The notes under the pieces: generated by a model
What the model saw: only the letters and a program-made list of their open reading frames with translations
Database searches by the model: none
What the model was told of the DNA's origin: nothing
DNA from: CAYUMU01 sp964445985
Lineage (GTDB): Bacteria; Planctomycetota; Planctomycetia; Pirellulales; S012-138
Length of the DNA stretch: 64,000 nt
Assembly (NCBI GenBank): GCA_964445985.1
Contig: CAYUMU010000017.1
Location: forward strand, 1 to 64,000
Reading direction: 5' to 3'
In this document: piece by piece, positions 17,070-25,492 of the stretch
Layout: each line of letters opens with the position of its first letter
Position numbering within the stretch: the first letter of the stretch is position 1
Translations under genes and position numbers: made by a program

Positions 17070-17408
17070 GGCTGTTTCTCCTGGGGTTAAGAACAAGCCT
17101 ACCGGGTTGGCCGCCAGAAGGAAAGGAACCCGGCGGTCGAGGGGTGGGTCGGCCCCTGACCACGGGCAAGTTGGCTGGCCGGAATCCACGACCGGTACTT
17201 TCCCCGCCAGACTGTAGGATTTTTTCCAAATTCTTGGTCGGCGATAACCCATTGCAGTAGATAGCTTTGCATAGATTGCGGGGCTGCCTGGCAGAATTGG
17301 CATGTCCGCTGCTGCTGATCTTTTTGCATTGAAGAGGTAGCAAGGCTGGCAGCGATTGTGTAAGCCCTTGGGGAAACCGGGCCAGCCGCCAACAATGAGA
17401 GGTGTACG
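17070..17408. other. Divergent intergenic region, 339 bases
   Basis: Separates the thioredoxin gene (minus) from the secreted Y/P-rich gene (plus). It must hold both promoters; none is clear by eye. Confidence 0.4.
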
Positions 17409-17684
17409 ATGAAGCGCTTTGCCAAGTGGTTGCTGGTGCCTGGTCTGCTGCTTGCCGCTTGGGGCGTGACGAGCAGTTCTAACGATGCCGAGGCGGGCTG
17501 GGGATACTATCGCCGGCCGTTCTTTGCGCCGGTGCCGATCGTTCGGCCCTACCCCGTGTATCGCTCTTATTATTATGGCCCGCCGGCCGTGGCCTACCCT
17601 GCCTATCCTGTTTACCCTGCCTACCCGGCTTATGCACCAGTGCCCTACGTTCCGGGCGGCGTGCGAATCAATATTGGCTGGTAG
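17409..17684 (+). CDS. Small secreted Tyr/Pro-rich protein
   Basis: 91 residues. A clean signal peptide (FAKWLLVPGLLLAAWGVTS, cleavage about DAEAG) is followed by a mature part made mostly of Tyr, Pro, Ala, Val and Arg: RRPFFAPVPIVRPYPVYRSY, then repeats of YPAYPVYPAYPAYAP, ending VRINIGW. Such proteins are common in planctomycetes and their function is unknown; wall or matrix structure is a guess. The GAGAGG ribosome site supports the start. Confidence 0.75.
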   Translation: MKRFAKWLLVPGLLLAAWGVTSSSNDAEAGWGYYRRPFFAPVPIVRPYPVYRSYYYGPPAVAYPAYPVYPAYPAYAPVPYVPGGVRINIGW

Positions 17685-18042
17685 GGTGGAGAGACTAGGG
17701 GTTGGGGGCTAGGGGATGGAAGTTGTCTGCCCATTCCCTAATCCCCAGTCCCTATCCCCCCAGAATCAAGCTCGGGCGGCCTCAACACTGGTTTGAGGCC
17801 GCCCTGAACTTTACCCCCCCTGGGTGATTTCTTTCGCAAGCCGCGGCTGGCGAGCAGCCGACTGGCTAGCGTTTTGAATTGCTTGGCGAGTGCCCTTTGG
17901 GTGCGGCGGGTTGGGGTGGCCGCTGCTGGTCGTTCAGCGTAACTCCCCTCGACGCAAGAAGTATCGGTCTTAACCGGAGGATCACTTGCGGAAACTTTGC
18001 GGCTTTTGCGGGGTGGAGGGGCTGGTTGCTGGGGGCTGGTAG
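17685..18042. other. Intergenic region with G-rich repeats and a strong hairpin
   Basis: No convincing gene. It holds an imperfect G-rich inverted repeat (17693-17761), a perfect 12-bp hairpin (17774-17804) and part of another G-rich tract (18012-18044). A Pro/Arg-rich minus-strand reading at 17738-18088 was rejected. Confidence 0.6.
17774..17804. terminator. Perfect 12-bp hairpin between convergent genes
   Basis: GGGCGGCCTCAA, loop CACTGGT, TTGAGGCCGCCC. It lies between the ends of two convergent genes (17684 plus, 18043 minus), so a bidirectional terminator is likely. There is no long T-run on either side. Confidence 0.6.
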
Positions 18043-18044
18043 TT
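18012..18044. repeat. G-rich repeat family, copy 2
   Basis: GGTGGAGGGG, then CTGGTTGCTGGGGGCTGG; nearly the same as 3737-3776 over about 35 bases. Confidence 0.5.
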
Positions 18045-19683
18045 AGGGGATGGGGGCTGGCGTGAAGTGGATGAGGACGTCGTCCCAATCTTCGCCTGCC
18101 TGGTTGAGGGGATCTTTGGGGACTCGGCCGCCGTTGTCTTTGCCGTTTTCACCCAGGCTGTAGAGCATGTATCCGCTGCCGTCGCGGCGATAACGCGGTA
18201 GTTGTTGGCCGTGGGCCATGCGGTCGAGCGGAATTTCGGCCAGGATGGCTGGTTTGAGCTGCTCCAGTTTCTCGGGGAACTGGCCGTGCTCGGCGCGGTG
18301 GATGGAGAGGGCGACTGCCAGTTGGAGGTGGTCGAGCCACTGGAAGCATTGGGCCTCGCAGAACAGCATCATGCGCATGATTGAGCATTGGCCGGGGATT
18401 TCGCCCATCCACTCGCCATAAGCCACCGCCGGTTGTTGGCTGGATTCGATCTGGGCGACGAGTTGGTCAGGCTGCTGTGTCTTTTCCCAATATGCTTCCG
18501 TGGCCTGCTCGATTTGCCGCGCACCTTCCAGGCGGTCGTGGAATCGCTCGCGTCGAGCGATGTCCACGCAGCGATCGCTCCAATGGTTGGTAGTGCGCAA
18601 GGCGGTATTGTAGTCAAATGGGCGTTGCGAAAGCGTGTCGATGGCGCGGCGGCTTGCTTCGCTTTCCTCATCGAGACGCATTACAAGCAGCGCACGAACG
18701 CCATCGCTCTTGGATTGAGCGAGGGCGGTGAGGCGGCTCAGCCCATCGCAACGCTGGGTTAGATGGAGCATGTCGGCAAACATTGTGGGCTGCGGCAGGG
18801 ACTGCAGGTCGCTGAGCAAGGCTCTTAGCTTCGCCGCGCTGGGCAGGCATGTTTTGAGCCAGAGCAACATTGCCTCGGAAGCGCTTTCCAAATTGTGGGA
18901 TCCCATGACCAAGTCGGGGAGGAACGCTCCGCGAGCCGAATGGGCCGCCAGCCGCAACGCGGCCCACGCGTCTTCAAACGCCAGATCGACCTGGTGGTTG
19001 GCGATCCGAAGGGCGGATCGTCGCTGCAGGCCGGATAGGACGGAGAGGTCTACGGCTGATCTCAAAGCAAATTGGTTCCATACGGGAGTGCCTGCGGCCG
19101 CCGACAACGGCACAAAGTAATGCGGCCGTTCCGAGGCGGTGATGGCAATATCCAAAGCGCCGCCATACTCCTTGAGCCACGCCGCCAGTTCCGGAAACTC
19201 CTCGGCTTGCCACGGTCGGCCTGCGATCTTCCTTTCCAGCTCGCAAAGTGCCTCGAACTCCTGGCCAGTGAGTTCTCGCCCTTGCCGTTTTTCAAAGTAT
19301 TCCAATTCGGAGAAAAATTGTTTTTCTCTGGGCGTGGGGATACCCAGTCGGCGAAAGAACTCGTCGCGGAGTTGGTGGTCCTTATCATCGCCAGGCCCCA
19401 ACAACTCCAGCAGCGGCACCGCCGCGTTCTCCGCTGGGGTTACGCCGGCCCCCAATCTCTGGTTCAACGCCGCCGCGTAGTCCACAAAGCCATCGGGCGA
19501 GACGGGCGACGTGAAGAACGTGGTTTCTTTGGAAATGGTGAACGGTTGCGGCGTTGTGCTGGTGGGCTCCGCGGCATTCGCGGTGCTGGCGCTGCCTGGC
19601 ATGGTTGCGGCGAGGGTCGGCAGCGCGAGGGCCGCGCCCAGGCTTTGCAGCGCCGTGCGGCGGGAAATGGGGTCGTGATCCAT
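18043..19683 (-). CDS. Tat-exported hypothetical protein with pseudopilin-like C-terminal motif
   Basis: 546 residues from ATG 19683; the longer frame to 19794 is unlikely because the Tat signal (SRRTALQSLGAALALPTL) starts just after this ATG. The body is helical with no recognised catalytic motif. The C-terminal 80 residues (HGQFPEKLEQLKPAILAEIP, then DGSGYMLYSLGENGKDNGG) match the calcium-loop pattern seen at the end of GspG-type pseudopilin-like proteins, frequent in planctomycete secreted proteins. It is divergent from the MMPL exporter gene, with 238 bases between starts. Confidence 0.75.
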   Translation of the reverse strand: MDHDPISRRTALQSLGAALALPTLAATMPGSASTANAAEPTSTTPQPFTISKETTFFTSPVSPDGFVDYAAALNQRLGAGVTPAENAAVPLLELLGPGDDKDHQLRDEFFRRLGIPTPREKQFFSELEYFEKRQGRELTGQEFEALCELERKIAGRPWQAEEFPELAAWLKEYGGALDIAITASERPHYFVPLSAAAGTPVWNQFALRSAVDLSVLSGLQRRSALRIANHQVDLAFEDAWAALRLAAHSARGAFLPDLVMGSHNLESASEAMLLWLKTCLPSAAKLRALLSDLQSLPQPTMFADMLHLTQRCDGLSRLTALAQSKSDGVRALLVMRLDEESEASRRAIDTLSQRPFDYNTALRTTNHWSDRCVDIARRERFHDRLEGARQIEQATEAYWEKTQQPDQLVAQIESSQQPAVAYGEWMGEIPGQCSIMRMMLFCEAQCFQWLDHLQLAVALSIHRAEHGQFPEKLEQLKPAILAEIPLDRMAHGQQLPRYRRDGSGYMLYSLGENGKDNGGRVPKDPLNQAGEDWDDVLIHFTPAPIP

Positions 19684-19921
19684 GGGTCTGCTCCCAATCA
19701 CCAGGTTCTGCCGAGGAGAAATGTGGGTTGCATTATAGCAGATGGATCGGGGTGGATCGCTAGTAGTGGTAGCGGCGCTAGTCTCGCCTCGCACTTCGAT
19801 TTATTGAGCAAGCGACTCATATTGTTCCCGATTTTTCGGCCCGGTAGAATCGGCCGGCCTTGGCTTTGCGCGCGACGAGGATGTCGGGCGGTTTTTTCCG
19901 AACGGAAGCGGAATTTCTCGC

Positions 19922-22786
19922 ATGTCTCAGGAAACGAATCCAGACAGCTCGCCATCCATACTCAAGCGTCCCTTGATCTGGACGACGCGGTGGGTGCTGG
20001 ATCAGCCGGTGGCCACGTTGGCCTTCGCCTTCGCCATCGCGGCCCTCTCGCTTACCTATGCCGGCACGCGGATGGGCTTTCACACCAGCCGCTCCGACCT
20101 GGTGAACCCGGCCAGCGATTACAACCAACTGTGGGCCGACTACATTGATGAGTTTGGCGACAAGGACGACGCGCTGCTGGTGGTGGAAGGCCCTGGCCGC
20201 GACGAGGTGGTGCCGGTGCTGGAGGAACTTTCGGACGCGCTGGCCCGCGATGACCATTTGTTTCAAGCGGTGCTGCACGAGGTCGATCTTTCCAAGATTC
20301 GCTCCAAGGGCTTGCACTACTTGGGCGAGCCCGAGGTGCGAGCCACCGACGGTTTTTTGAGCAAGATCGAGCCGATCATTGGCGGCGACTGGTCGAAGCT
20401 CAACGTGGCCCACATGCTGTCTTCGCTGTACGAGCGGTTATCGGCGCTATCGCCGGCCACGGCCAACTCGCCCGAGGCGCAATTCGCGCTGCTTGAAACC
20501 TCGCGGCTGGCCGACAGTTTGCTGGCCGCGCTTGCGGAACGGGGGAGCTATCGCTCGCCCTGGCCGGTGATGCCGCAATCGGTGGCCACGCTCAGTGAGT
20601 TGGGCTCGGAGTATTTGCTCACCAGCGAAGGCCGGCGGGGCATTGTGATGCTCAAGCTGGCCGACATGGAAAACGACGGCTTCGAACGGGGGAGCGCCGC
20701 GATTGCCGCCCTGCGCAAGTTGATCGCCACGGTTTCCGCCCGGCATCCTGAAGTGCAAATTGGCCTGACCGGCTTGCCGGTGATGGAAAACGACGAGATG
20801 CGGGCCAGCAGCGACAGCATGCTGATCTCGAGCCTGCTTTCGCTGTTGGGCGTGGCCTGTTTGTTCTTTGCGGGGCTGGGGGGCATCCGGCATCCGCTGA
20901 TGACGGTGCTCGCGCTGCTGCTGGCCATGGCCTGGAGCTTTGGTTATTTGACGGTGGCCGTAGGGCATCTCAATATTTTGAGCGTGTCGTTCGGGGTGCT
21001 GCTCATAGGGCTGGGCATCGATTTTGGCATTCATTACATCGCCCGCTATTTGCAATTGCGGAGAACCATTCCCGACCCCAAGCAGGCCTTGCTGGAAACG
21101 TCTTCCAGCATTGGACCGGGCGTGTTGGCGGGAGCGATCACCACGGCCCTGGCGTTCTTCTCGGCTGGCTTTACTTCGTTTACCGGCGTGGTGGAGTTGG
21201 GCGTGATCGCGGGCGGCGGCATTTTGCTGTGCGCCGTGGCCATGCTGTGGGTACTGCCGGCCATGATCGCCATTTGCGATCGGCGGCGTGGCGGTGACCA
21301 GATTCCTAGTCCGCTGAACGTGCAGGCCTCGGTCGCGCCGCTGTTTCGGCCGGGAATTCTGCCGTGGATCATTCTAGGTTCGATTGTGGCGACCGCTGGC
21401 CTGGGAATGGGCATGAGCCGGCTGTGGTACGACCATAACCTGCTCAACCTGCAGCCGCGCGGTTTGGAGAGCGTGGAACTGGAGCGAAAGCTGCTGCGCG
21501 ACAACGACCAGAGCGTGTGGTTCGCGCTCTCCATTGCCGAAAGCCGCGAAGAATTGCTGAATCGCAAAGAACAGTTTCTGGCGTTGGATTCGGTGGAGCG
21601 AGTCGAAGAAATCGTGTCGCTGCTGCCGCCCGACCATGAACGCAAGCGACCCGTCATTGAGCAAATTCACAACCGGCTGAGCAACCTGCCGGAACGCCCG
21701 CCGCGGATCGCCGTCGATTCGCCCGAGACCGTGGGGCGATATCTGGCCGGCCTGCAAGAAGTCGTCGCCCTCGGGCAGCCGGGGGCGCGGTGCGAACGAG
21801 CGCTGGAACAGGTGCGCGACGCCCTCCGCCGCTTGCCGCTGGCCGAATGCTACGAGCGGTTGACGAGCTTCCAGCAGCAAATGGCGGGCGACCTGCTCAG
21901 CCGGCTGCACATGCTGCAAGGTATTTCCAACCCCGAGCCCCCCAAGTTCGACGACTTGCCCATCGGGCTGGTCACCCGGTTCGTGGGCAAAACCGACCGG
22001 TTCTTGCTCAAGATTTACGGCCGCGGGAACATTTGGGACATGGACAACCTGGCCGGCTTTGTGGAGGACGTGCGCTCGGTGGATATGCGCGTGACGGGCA
22101 ATCCGCTCCAGGCGTTTGAAGCTTCGCTGGAGATGAAAAGCAGCTATCAACACGCCGCGGTGTACTCGCTGATCGGCATTGTGGTGGTGCTGCTGCTCGA
22201 CTTTGGCAGTATCCGCGACGCGCTGTTGGCGCTGCTGCCGATGGCGCTGGGGGTGGTCATGATGTTTGGCCTGCTGGGCTGGCTGAATTTGCCCCTCAAT
22301 CCGGCGAATATGATTGTGCTGCCGCTGATCTTGGGGATCGGCATCGACGATGGCGTACACGTGGTCCACGACTTTCGCAATCAGAAAGGACCCTTCAAGC
22401 TGAGCGCCTCCACGGCATCGGGCGTATTGCTGACTTCGCTCACCAGCATGGTGGGGATTGGCAGCTTGATGATCGCCAGCCATCAAGGTTTGCAAAGCCT
22501 GGGCCGCGTGCTGACGATCGGCGTGACCACCTGCCTGTTCACGTCGCTGATCACCTTGCCGGCCATTTTGGTGTGGCTCACCCGCCATCGAGAAGAAGAC
22601 TCCGAAGTAGGCGCGGAGGAAGCCACTGCGCAAACGAGCGACCACGCCGCCGACGAGTTGCTCGCCGGAGGCAGGGCGAAGCACCGGCTGGATGCGGGCC
22701 ACGTGGGCGTGCCGGCCCCGCGCCGAGCGGCCAGGCCCTGGCCCGACCGGGCGGGCGTGGGCGTGCGCGCGGGAACGAACGACTAA
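19922..22786 (+). CDS. MMPL/RND family exporter, HpnN-like
   Basis: 954 residues in two MMPL-type halves. The first transmembrane helix (VATLAFAFAIAALSLTYAG) precedes a large periplasmic loop. Then come clustered helices (MLISSLLSLLGVACLFFAG, VSFGVLLIGLGIDFGIHYIA, VLAGAITTALAFFSAGFTSF), a second periplasmic loop, and a second helix set (SLIGIVVVLLLDFGSIRDAL, MIVLPLILGIGIDDGVHVVH). GLGIDFGIHY and GIGIDDGVHV carry the Asp residues used for proton coupling. The sequence resembles HpnN, the exporter that moves hopanoids to the outer membrane, but no hopanoid genes are in the window. The last 60 residues (Ala/Arg/Gly/Asp) look non-homologous. Confidence 0.87.
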   Translation: MSQETNPDSSPSILKRPLIWTTRWVLDQPVATLAFAFAIAALSLTYAGTRMGFHTSRSDLVNPASDYNQLWADYIDEFGDKDDALLVVEGPGRDEVVPVLEELSDALARDDHLFQAVLHEVDLSKIRSKGLHYLGEPEVRATDGFLSKIEPIIGGDWSKLNVAHMLSSLYERLSALSPATANSPEAQFALLETSRLADSLLAALAERGSYRSPWPVMPQSVATLSELGSEYLLTSEGRRGIVMLKLADMENDGFERGSAAIAALRKLIATVSARHPEVQIGLTGLPVMENDEMRASSDSMLISSLLSLLGVACLFFAGLGGIRHPLMTVLALLLAMAWSFGYLTVAVGHLNILSVSFGVLLIGLGIDFGIHYIARYLQLRRTIPDPKQALLETSSSIGPGVLAGAITTALAFFSAGFTSFTGVVELGVIAGGGILLCAVAMLWVLPAMIAICDRRRGGDQIPSPLNVQASVAPLFRPGILPWIILGSIVATAGLGMGMSRLWYDHNLLNLQPRGLESVELERKLLRDNDQSVWFALSIAESREELLNRKEQFLALDSVERVEEIVSLLPPDHERKRPVIEQIHNRLSNLPERPPRIAVDSPETVGRYLAGLQEVVALGQPGARCERALEQVRDALRRLPLAECYERLTSFQQQMAGDLLSRLHMLQGISNPEPPKFDDLPIGLVTRFVGKTDRFLLKIYGRGNIWDMDNLAGFVEDVRSVDMRVTGNPLQAFEASLEMKSSYQHAAVYSLIGIVVVLLLDFGSIRDALLALLPMALGVVMMFGLLGWLNLPLNPANMIVLPLILGIGIDDGVHVVHDFRNQKGPFKLSASTASGVLLTSLTSMVGIGSLMIASHQGLQSLGRVLTIGVTTCLFTSLITLPAILVWLTRHREEDSEVGAEEATAQTSDHAADELLAGGRAKHRLDAGHVGVPAPRRAARPWPDRAGVGVRAGTND

Positions 22787-22880
22787 CCCTCCGCGCGAAG
22801 CGGCCCGCAAGACTCGCGGAATTCAATCTGCCGAAGGCCGTAGGCGATCCGCGGCAGTTTTCGGTTGCGAGTGGGCAGTG

Positions 22881-22923
22881 CCGTCATTAGATTGACGTCC
22901 GCATGCTAGCATGCGCGTATTCT
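22881..22923 (+). promoter_or_regulatory. Candidate promoter with palindrome, upstream of first zinc-ribbon gene
   Basis: CCGTCATTAGATTG (22881-22894) is repeated exactly at 23499-23512 ahead of the paralogous gene. It contains TTGACG (22892-22897), and TATTCT follows 20 bases later. Between them sits a perfect 16-bp palindrome, CGCATGCTAGCATGCG (22900-22915), that is absent from the second copy; an operator is plausible. Confidence 0.45.
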
Positions 22924-22962
22924 GAACACTTCCACCGCACTCTGGGGCAGGAGCCCTCTTCT

Positions 22963-23496
22963 ATGGCGATTCCCGTTTCTTGTCCGTCGTGCCGAACTTC
23001 GCTGGAATTTGACGAATCCAATGCCAACATGCAGGGGAGTTGCCCCAAGTGTGGCACGGCGTTCATGATTCCTCCCGCGGGTGGGCCAGCAGCGGGTGGA
23101 TATACCTCGTCTTCGCAGCCACCGGGTTACACGCCCGGCGGCGCCGCGGGCGGGGGCTACGTGAACAATCCCTACGCCGCCAGCCAAGTGGGCCAAGGCC
23201 CTCCCGGGTACGGCGCGGGAGCTGGTTACGGCGGCCCGGTCGCCCCGCACCGCGGCGGCACCATTCTTACGCTGGGGATTCTCGGGCTGGTGGTATGCGC
23301 CATCTGCGGCATTTTTGCCTGGACCATGGGGAGCAGCGACCTCAAGCAGATGCGGGCCGGGAGAATGGACCGCAGCGGCGAAGGCATCACCCAGGCCGGC
23401 ATGGTGTGCGGCATCATTAGCACCATTCTGCTTGGCCTGGGCATCGTGATTTACATTATTATCTTTGCCGTGGTCGGTGTGGACGCCATCCGTTAG
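22963..23496 (+). CDS. Zinc-ribbon and DUF4190-type membrane protein (copy 1)
   Basis: 177 residues from ATG 22963, preceded by GCAGGAG; the longer frame from 22903 starts inside a palindromic promoter region. An N-terminal zinc ribbon has CPSC and CPKC about 23 residues apart (VSCPSCRTSLEFDESNANMQ, then GSCPKCGTAF). A Gly/Pro/Tyr-rich linker follows, then two membrane helices with the DUF4190 pattern (LTLGILGLVVCAICGIFAW, MGSSDLKQMRAGRMD, TQAGMVCGIISTILLGLGI). It is the tandem paralogue of the next gene. Function unknown; the architecture suggests a small sensor or scaffold with a cytoplasmic zinc ribbon. Confidence 0.85.
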   Translation: MAIPVSCPSCRTSLEFDESNANMQGSCPKCGTAFMIPPAGGPAAGGYTSSSQPPGYTPGGAAGGGYVNNPYAASQVGQGPPGYGAGAGYGGPVAPHRGGTILTLGILGLVVCAICGIFAWTMGSSDLKQMRAGRMDRSGEGITQAGMVCGIISTILLGLGIVIYIIIFAVVGVDAIR

Positions 23497-23498
23497 GT

Positions 23499-23541
23499 CC
23501 GTCATTAGATTGCCATTCGCGGCAGGCACGTTCCGCATTCT
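23499..23541 (+). promoter_or_regulatory. Candidate promoter upstream of second zinc-ribbon gene (duplicate)
   Basis: CCGTCATTAGATTG followed by TTGCCA-like and, 20 bases on, CATTCT, aligning with the copy at 22881. The distance to the start codon is 76 bases versus 82 in copy 1. Confidence 0.4.
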
Positions 23542-23574
23542 CCCAGACCCACATCGCGGGCAGGAACTGGTCTC

Positions 23575-24177
23575 ATGACGATATCCACTTCGTGCCCATC
23601 GTGTCGCAGCTCGCTCGAGTTCGACGACTCGCATGCCAACATGCAGGGAAGTTGCCCTGCTTGTGGAACGGCATTCGTGATTCCAGCGGCACAGCCGGCG
23701 CCCACCACCGGCTACAACCTGGCGCCGCCGAACCCTGTTGCGCAACCCAACCCTTTTGGAGCACAACCGCACCCTTACGCCGCGCAGCAAGCCCCCTACG
23801 GCGCACAACAGCAACCGTACGGCGCGCAGCAAAACCCCTACGCGGCCAGCCAGGTGCGGCCCGATGGTCCCGGCTATGGTTATGCGTCGTCCGGCTACCC
23901 CGGTTACATGTTGGCGCACCGCGGCGGCATGTTGCTCACCTTTGGCGTTCTCGGCATTGTGTTCGGGTTGGCGTGTGGCGTTCCCGGCCTGATCTTTGGT
24001 ATTTTGGCCTGGGTAATGGGGGCCGGCGACCTCAAGCAAATGGCGGCCGGCAGGATGGACCCCAGCGGCTCGGGAAACACCCGCGCCGGGATGATCTGCG
24101 GAATCATTGGGGTGGTTGTCTCCGTGCTCAGGCTTGTATTGGCCATCGCCATGGTGATGCAGTTGAGGCGTTTCTAG
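23575..24177 (+). CDS. Zinc-ribbon and DUF4190-type membrane protein (copy 2)
   Basis: 200 residues. Same plan as copy 1: zinc ribbon (TSCPSCRSSLEFDDSHANMQ, then GSCPACGTAF), a Gln/Pro/Tyr repeat linker (APYGAQQQPYGAQQNPYAAS), and two helices (LLTFGVLGIVFGLACGVPGL, MICGIIGVVVSVLRLVLAIA) joined by GAGDLKQMAAGRMDPSG. GCAGGAA before the ATG is shared with copy 1. Both copies keep NPYAASQV at the same place in the linker, so the duplication included the linker, which has since diverged by repeat expansion. Role unknown. Confidence 0.85.
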   Translation: MTISTSCPSCRSSLEFDDSHANMQGSCPACGTAFVIPAAQPAPTTGYNLAPPNPVAQPNPFGAQPHPYAAQQAPYGAQQQPYGAQQNPYAASQVRPDGPGYGYASSGYPGYMLAHRGGMLLTFGVLGIVFGLACGVPGLIFGILAWVMGAGDLKQMAAGRMDPSGSGNTRAGMICGIIGVVVSVLRLVLAIAMVMQLRRF

Positions 24178-24193
24178 AGGGAACCTGCCGCTG

Positions 24194-24634
24194 TTGGCTT
24201 TTACGACCCGGGGGAGGCGCGTCTTGCAATTGCGATGGGAACGAGCGCCTCGTTGGCACGGCGAAATGACCTGGTTCGCCGCGGCGCTGCTGATTTGGTT
24301 CACGCTGATGGCCGCCGCGCTGGTGCTGGAACTGCAAGGCGTGCCAGGCCCTGGCCTCTGCTTGTTTCGCCGCGTGACCGGCGTGCCCTGTATCACCTGC
24401 GGAGGCACGCGGGCCGCCGCCGACTGGCTGCACGGCCATTGGGGACGGGCGATTGCCCGCAACCCGCTGTTGTTTGTGCTCGAGTTGGGCCTGGTGGCGT
24501 GGCTGGTACTACGACTTGGTTTTGCGCGGCGTTTGATCGTGCAGATGCAACCGCTCGAACGCTACGGCGTTTGGGCTTTATTGGCGCTGGCCGTGGCTGC
24601 CAATTGGGCGCTGGTCATTGCGCAACATTCCTAG
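24194..24634 (+). CDS. DUF2752 membrane protein
   Basis: Up to 146 residues. DUF2752 is recognised by CLFRRVTGVPCITCGGTRA followed by a membrane helix; the paired Cys residues in PCITCGGTR define the family. A membrane helix precedes it (FAAALLIWFTLMAAALVLEL) and two follow (LLFVLELGLVAWLVLRLGF, WALLALAVAANWALVIA). There is no ATG: TTG 24194, or TTG 24224 just after GGGGGAGG, are the candidates, and the second has the better ribosome site. The gene begins 17 bases after the zinc-ribbon gene, so cotranscription is likely. Function unknown. Confidence 0.8.
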   Translation: MAFTTRGRRVLQLRWERAPRWHGEMTWFAAALLIWFTLMAAALVLELQGVPGPGLCLFRRVTGVPCITCGGTRAAADWLHGHWGRAIARNPLLFVLELGLVAWLVLRLGFARRLIVQMQPLERYGVWALLALAVAANWALVIAQHS

Positions 24635-24774
24635 AACGACGACAAGCTCAGCCACCACGACAACGGCGGCTTGATAAAAATGCTCGCCAAACGGTCGCTG
24701 ACGAGTTTAAGATAGCTGAGAATTCGACGGGAACCGGTTGAGCCGAGTTAAGTACCTATCCGAGAACCCTGTTT

Positions 24775-24815
24775 CCCTCTCACCCCAGCCCTCTCCCGCG
24801 AGGGGCGAGGGAGTC
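24775..24815. repeat. Repeat family F (CCCTCACCCC...GAGGGGCGAGGG type)
   Basis: CCCTCTCACCCCAGCCCTC then TCCCGCGAGGGGCGAGGGAG, an imperfect palindrome of a kind found scattered in many GC-rich genomes. It lies directly before the point where the PrsW-like frame begins. Confidence 0.55.
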
Positions 24816-24905
24816 ATTGGATAGATTGTATTTTGGATCATCTGGCTGATTGGCTTTTCGTACCGGGCCGCGCTCGATCCCGATTACGGTTTTTGGCTGA
24901 GCTTC

Positions 24906-25439
24906 TTGGGTTACACGCTGGGCGTGGGCCTATGCGAAGAGCTGGTCAAGGCGGCCCCCGTGATTTTGCGTTTTCGCAGCGAAGACCAGTTGAGTTGGCA
25001 AGGCGCCTGCCTGTGGGGGCTGGCCAGCGGCATTGGGTTTGGCGTGGCCGAGGGCATTATTTATTCCTCCGATTTTTATAACGGCGTGCATACCTGGCCC
25101 GTCTATTACGTGCGGTTCCTGTCCTGCGTATCACTGCACGCCGTGTGGAGCGGCGCGGTGGGCATCATGGTGTGGCGGTGCCGCGACCAGTGGAACGACG
25201 TGGAGTGGAGCGATTTGTTCGTTACGCTGGTGGTGGTGCTCGGCGTGCCCGTGGTGTTGCACGGCCTGTACGATACGCTGCTGAAGAAGGACTACCCGGC
25301 CTGGGCCTTGGTCACGGCGCTGGCCAGTTTTGGCTGGCTCTACTTGCTGATGTATATGACGGGGCGCGAGGCGCAAGATGAGCACATGGCCCGCCGGGCA
25401 CGGGCAAAGCAGCGCGGCATCAACGGCTTGCCGGCGTAA
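24906..25439 (+). CDS. PrsW-family membrane protease-like protein, N-terminally truncated
   Basis: All four PrsW motifs are visible: EELVK in LCEELVKAAPV, the GFGVAEG Glu motif, HAVWSGAVG, and VLHGLYDTL. PrsW is an intramembrane metal-dependent protease (CAAX/ABI clan) that cleaves anti-sigma factors. Family-like sequence extends upstream of the TTG at 24906 as WIIWLIGFSYRAALDPDYG in the same frame, but meets a stop at 24822 with no good start codon, directly after a palindromic repeat. Full-length members have more N-terminal helices. Either translation begins at a weak codon or the 5' part was lost. The C-terminal 20 residues are basic. Confidence 0.7.
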   Translation: MGYTLGVGLCEELVKAAPVILRFRSEDQLSWQGACLWGLASGIGFGVAEGIIYSSDFYNGVHTWPVYYVRFLSCVSLHAVWSGAVGIMVWRCRDQWNDVEWSDLFVTLVVVLGVPVVLHGLYDTLLKKDYPAWALVTALASFGWLYLLMYMTGREAQDEHMARRARAKQRGINGLPA

Positions 25440-25492
25440 AACCAATCGCCGCCCGAGCAGGCTGGTTGTGGGGTTCGCTTGCCCGCGCTGGC

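Noticed and set aside
17738..18088. Minus-strand frame of 116 codons in the repeat region after the Y/P-rich gene
   Set aside because: Pro/Arg/Lys-rich, built over G-rich repeats and a terminator hairpin, and overlapping the real gene end.
21374..22810. Minus-strand frame of 478 codons opposite the MMPL exporter
   Set aside because: Gln/His/Arg-rich shadow of the exporter's membrane segments.
22906..24462. Minus-strand frame of 518 codons opposite the zinc-ribbon genes
   Set aside because: Arg/Pro/His-rich, no domain, and opposite two clear paralogues with conserved Cys motifs.
24635..24824. Missing N-terminus of the PrsW-like protein in another frame
   Set aside because: All three frames were read; none gives hydrophobic helices matching the family, so a simple frameshift does not explain the truncation.
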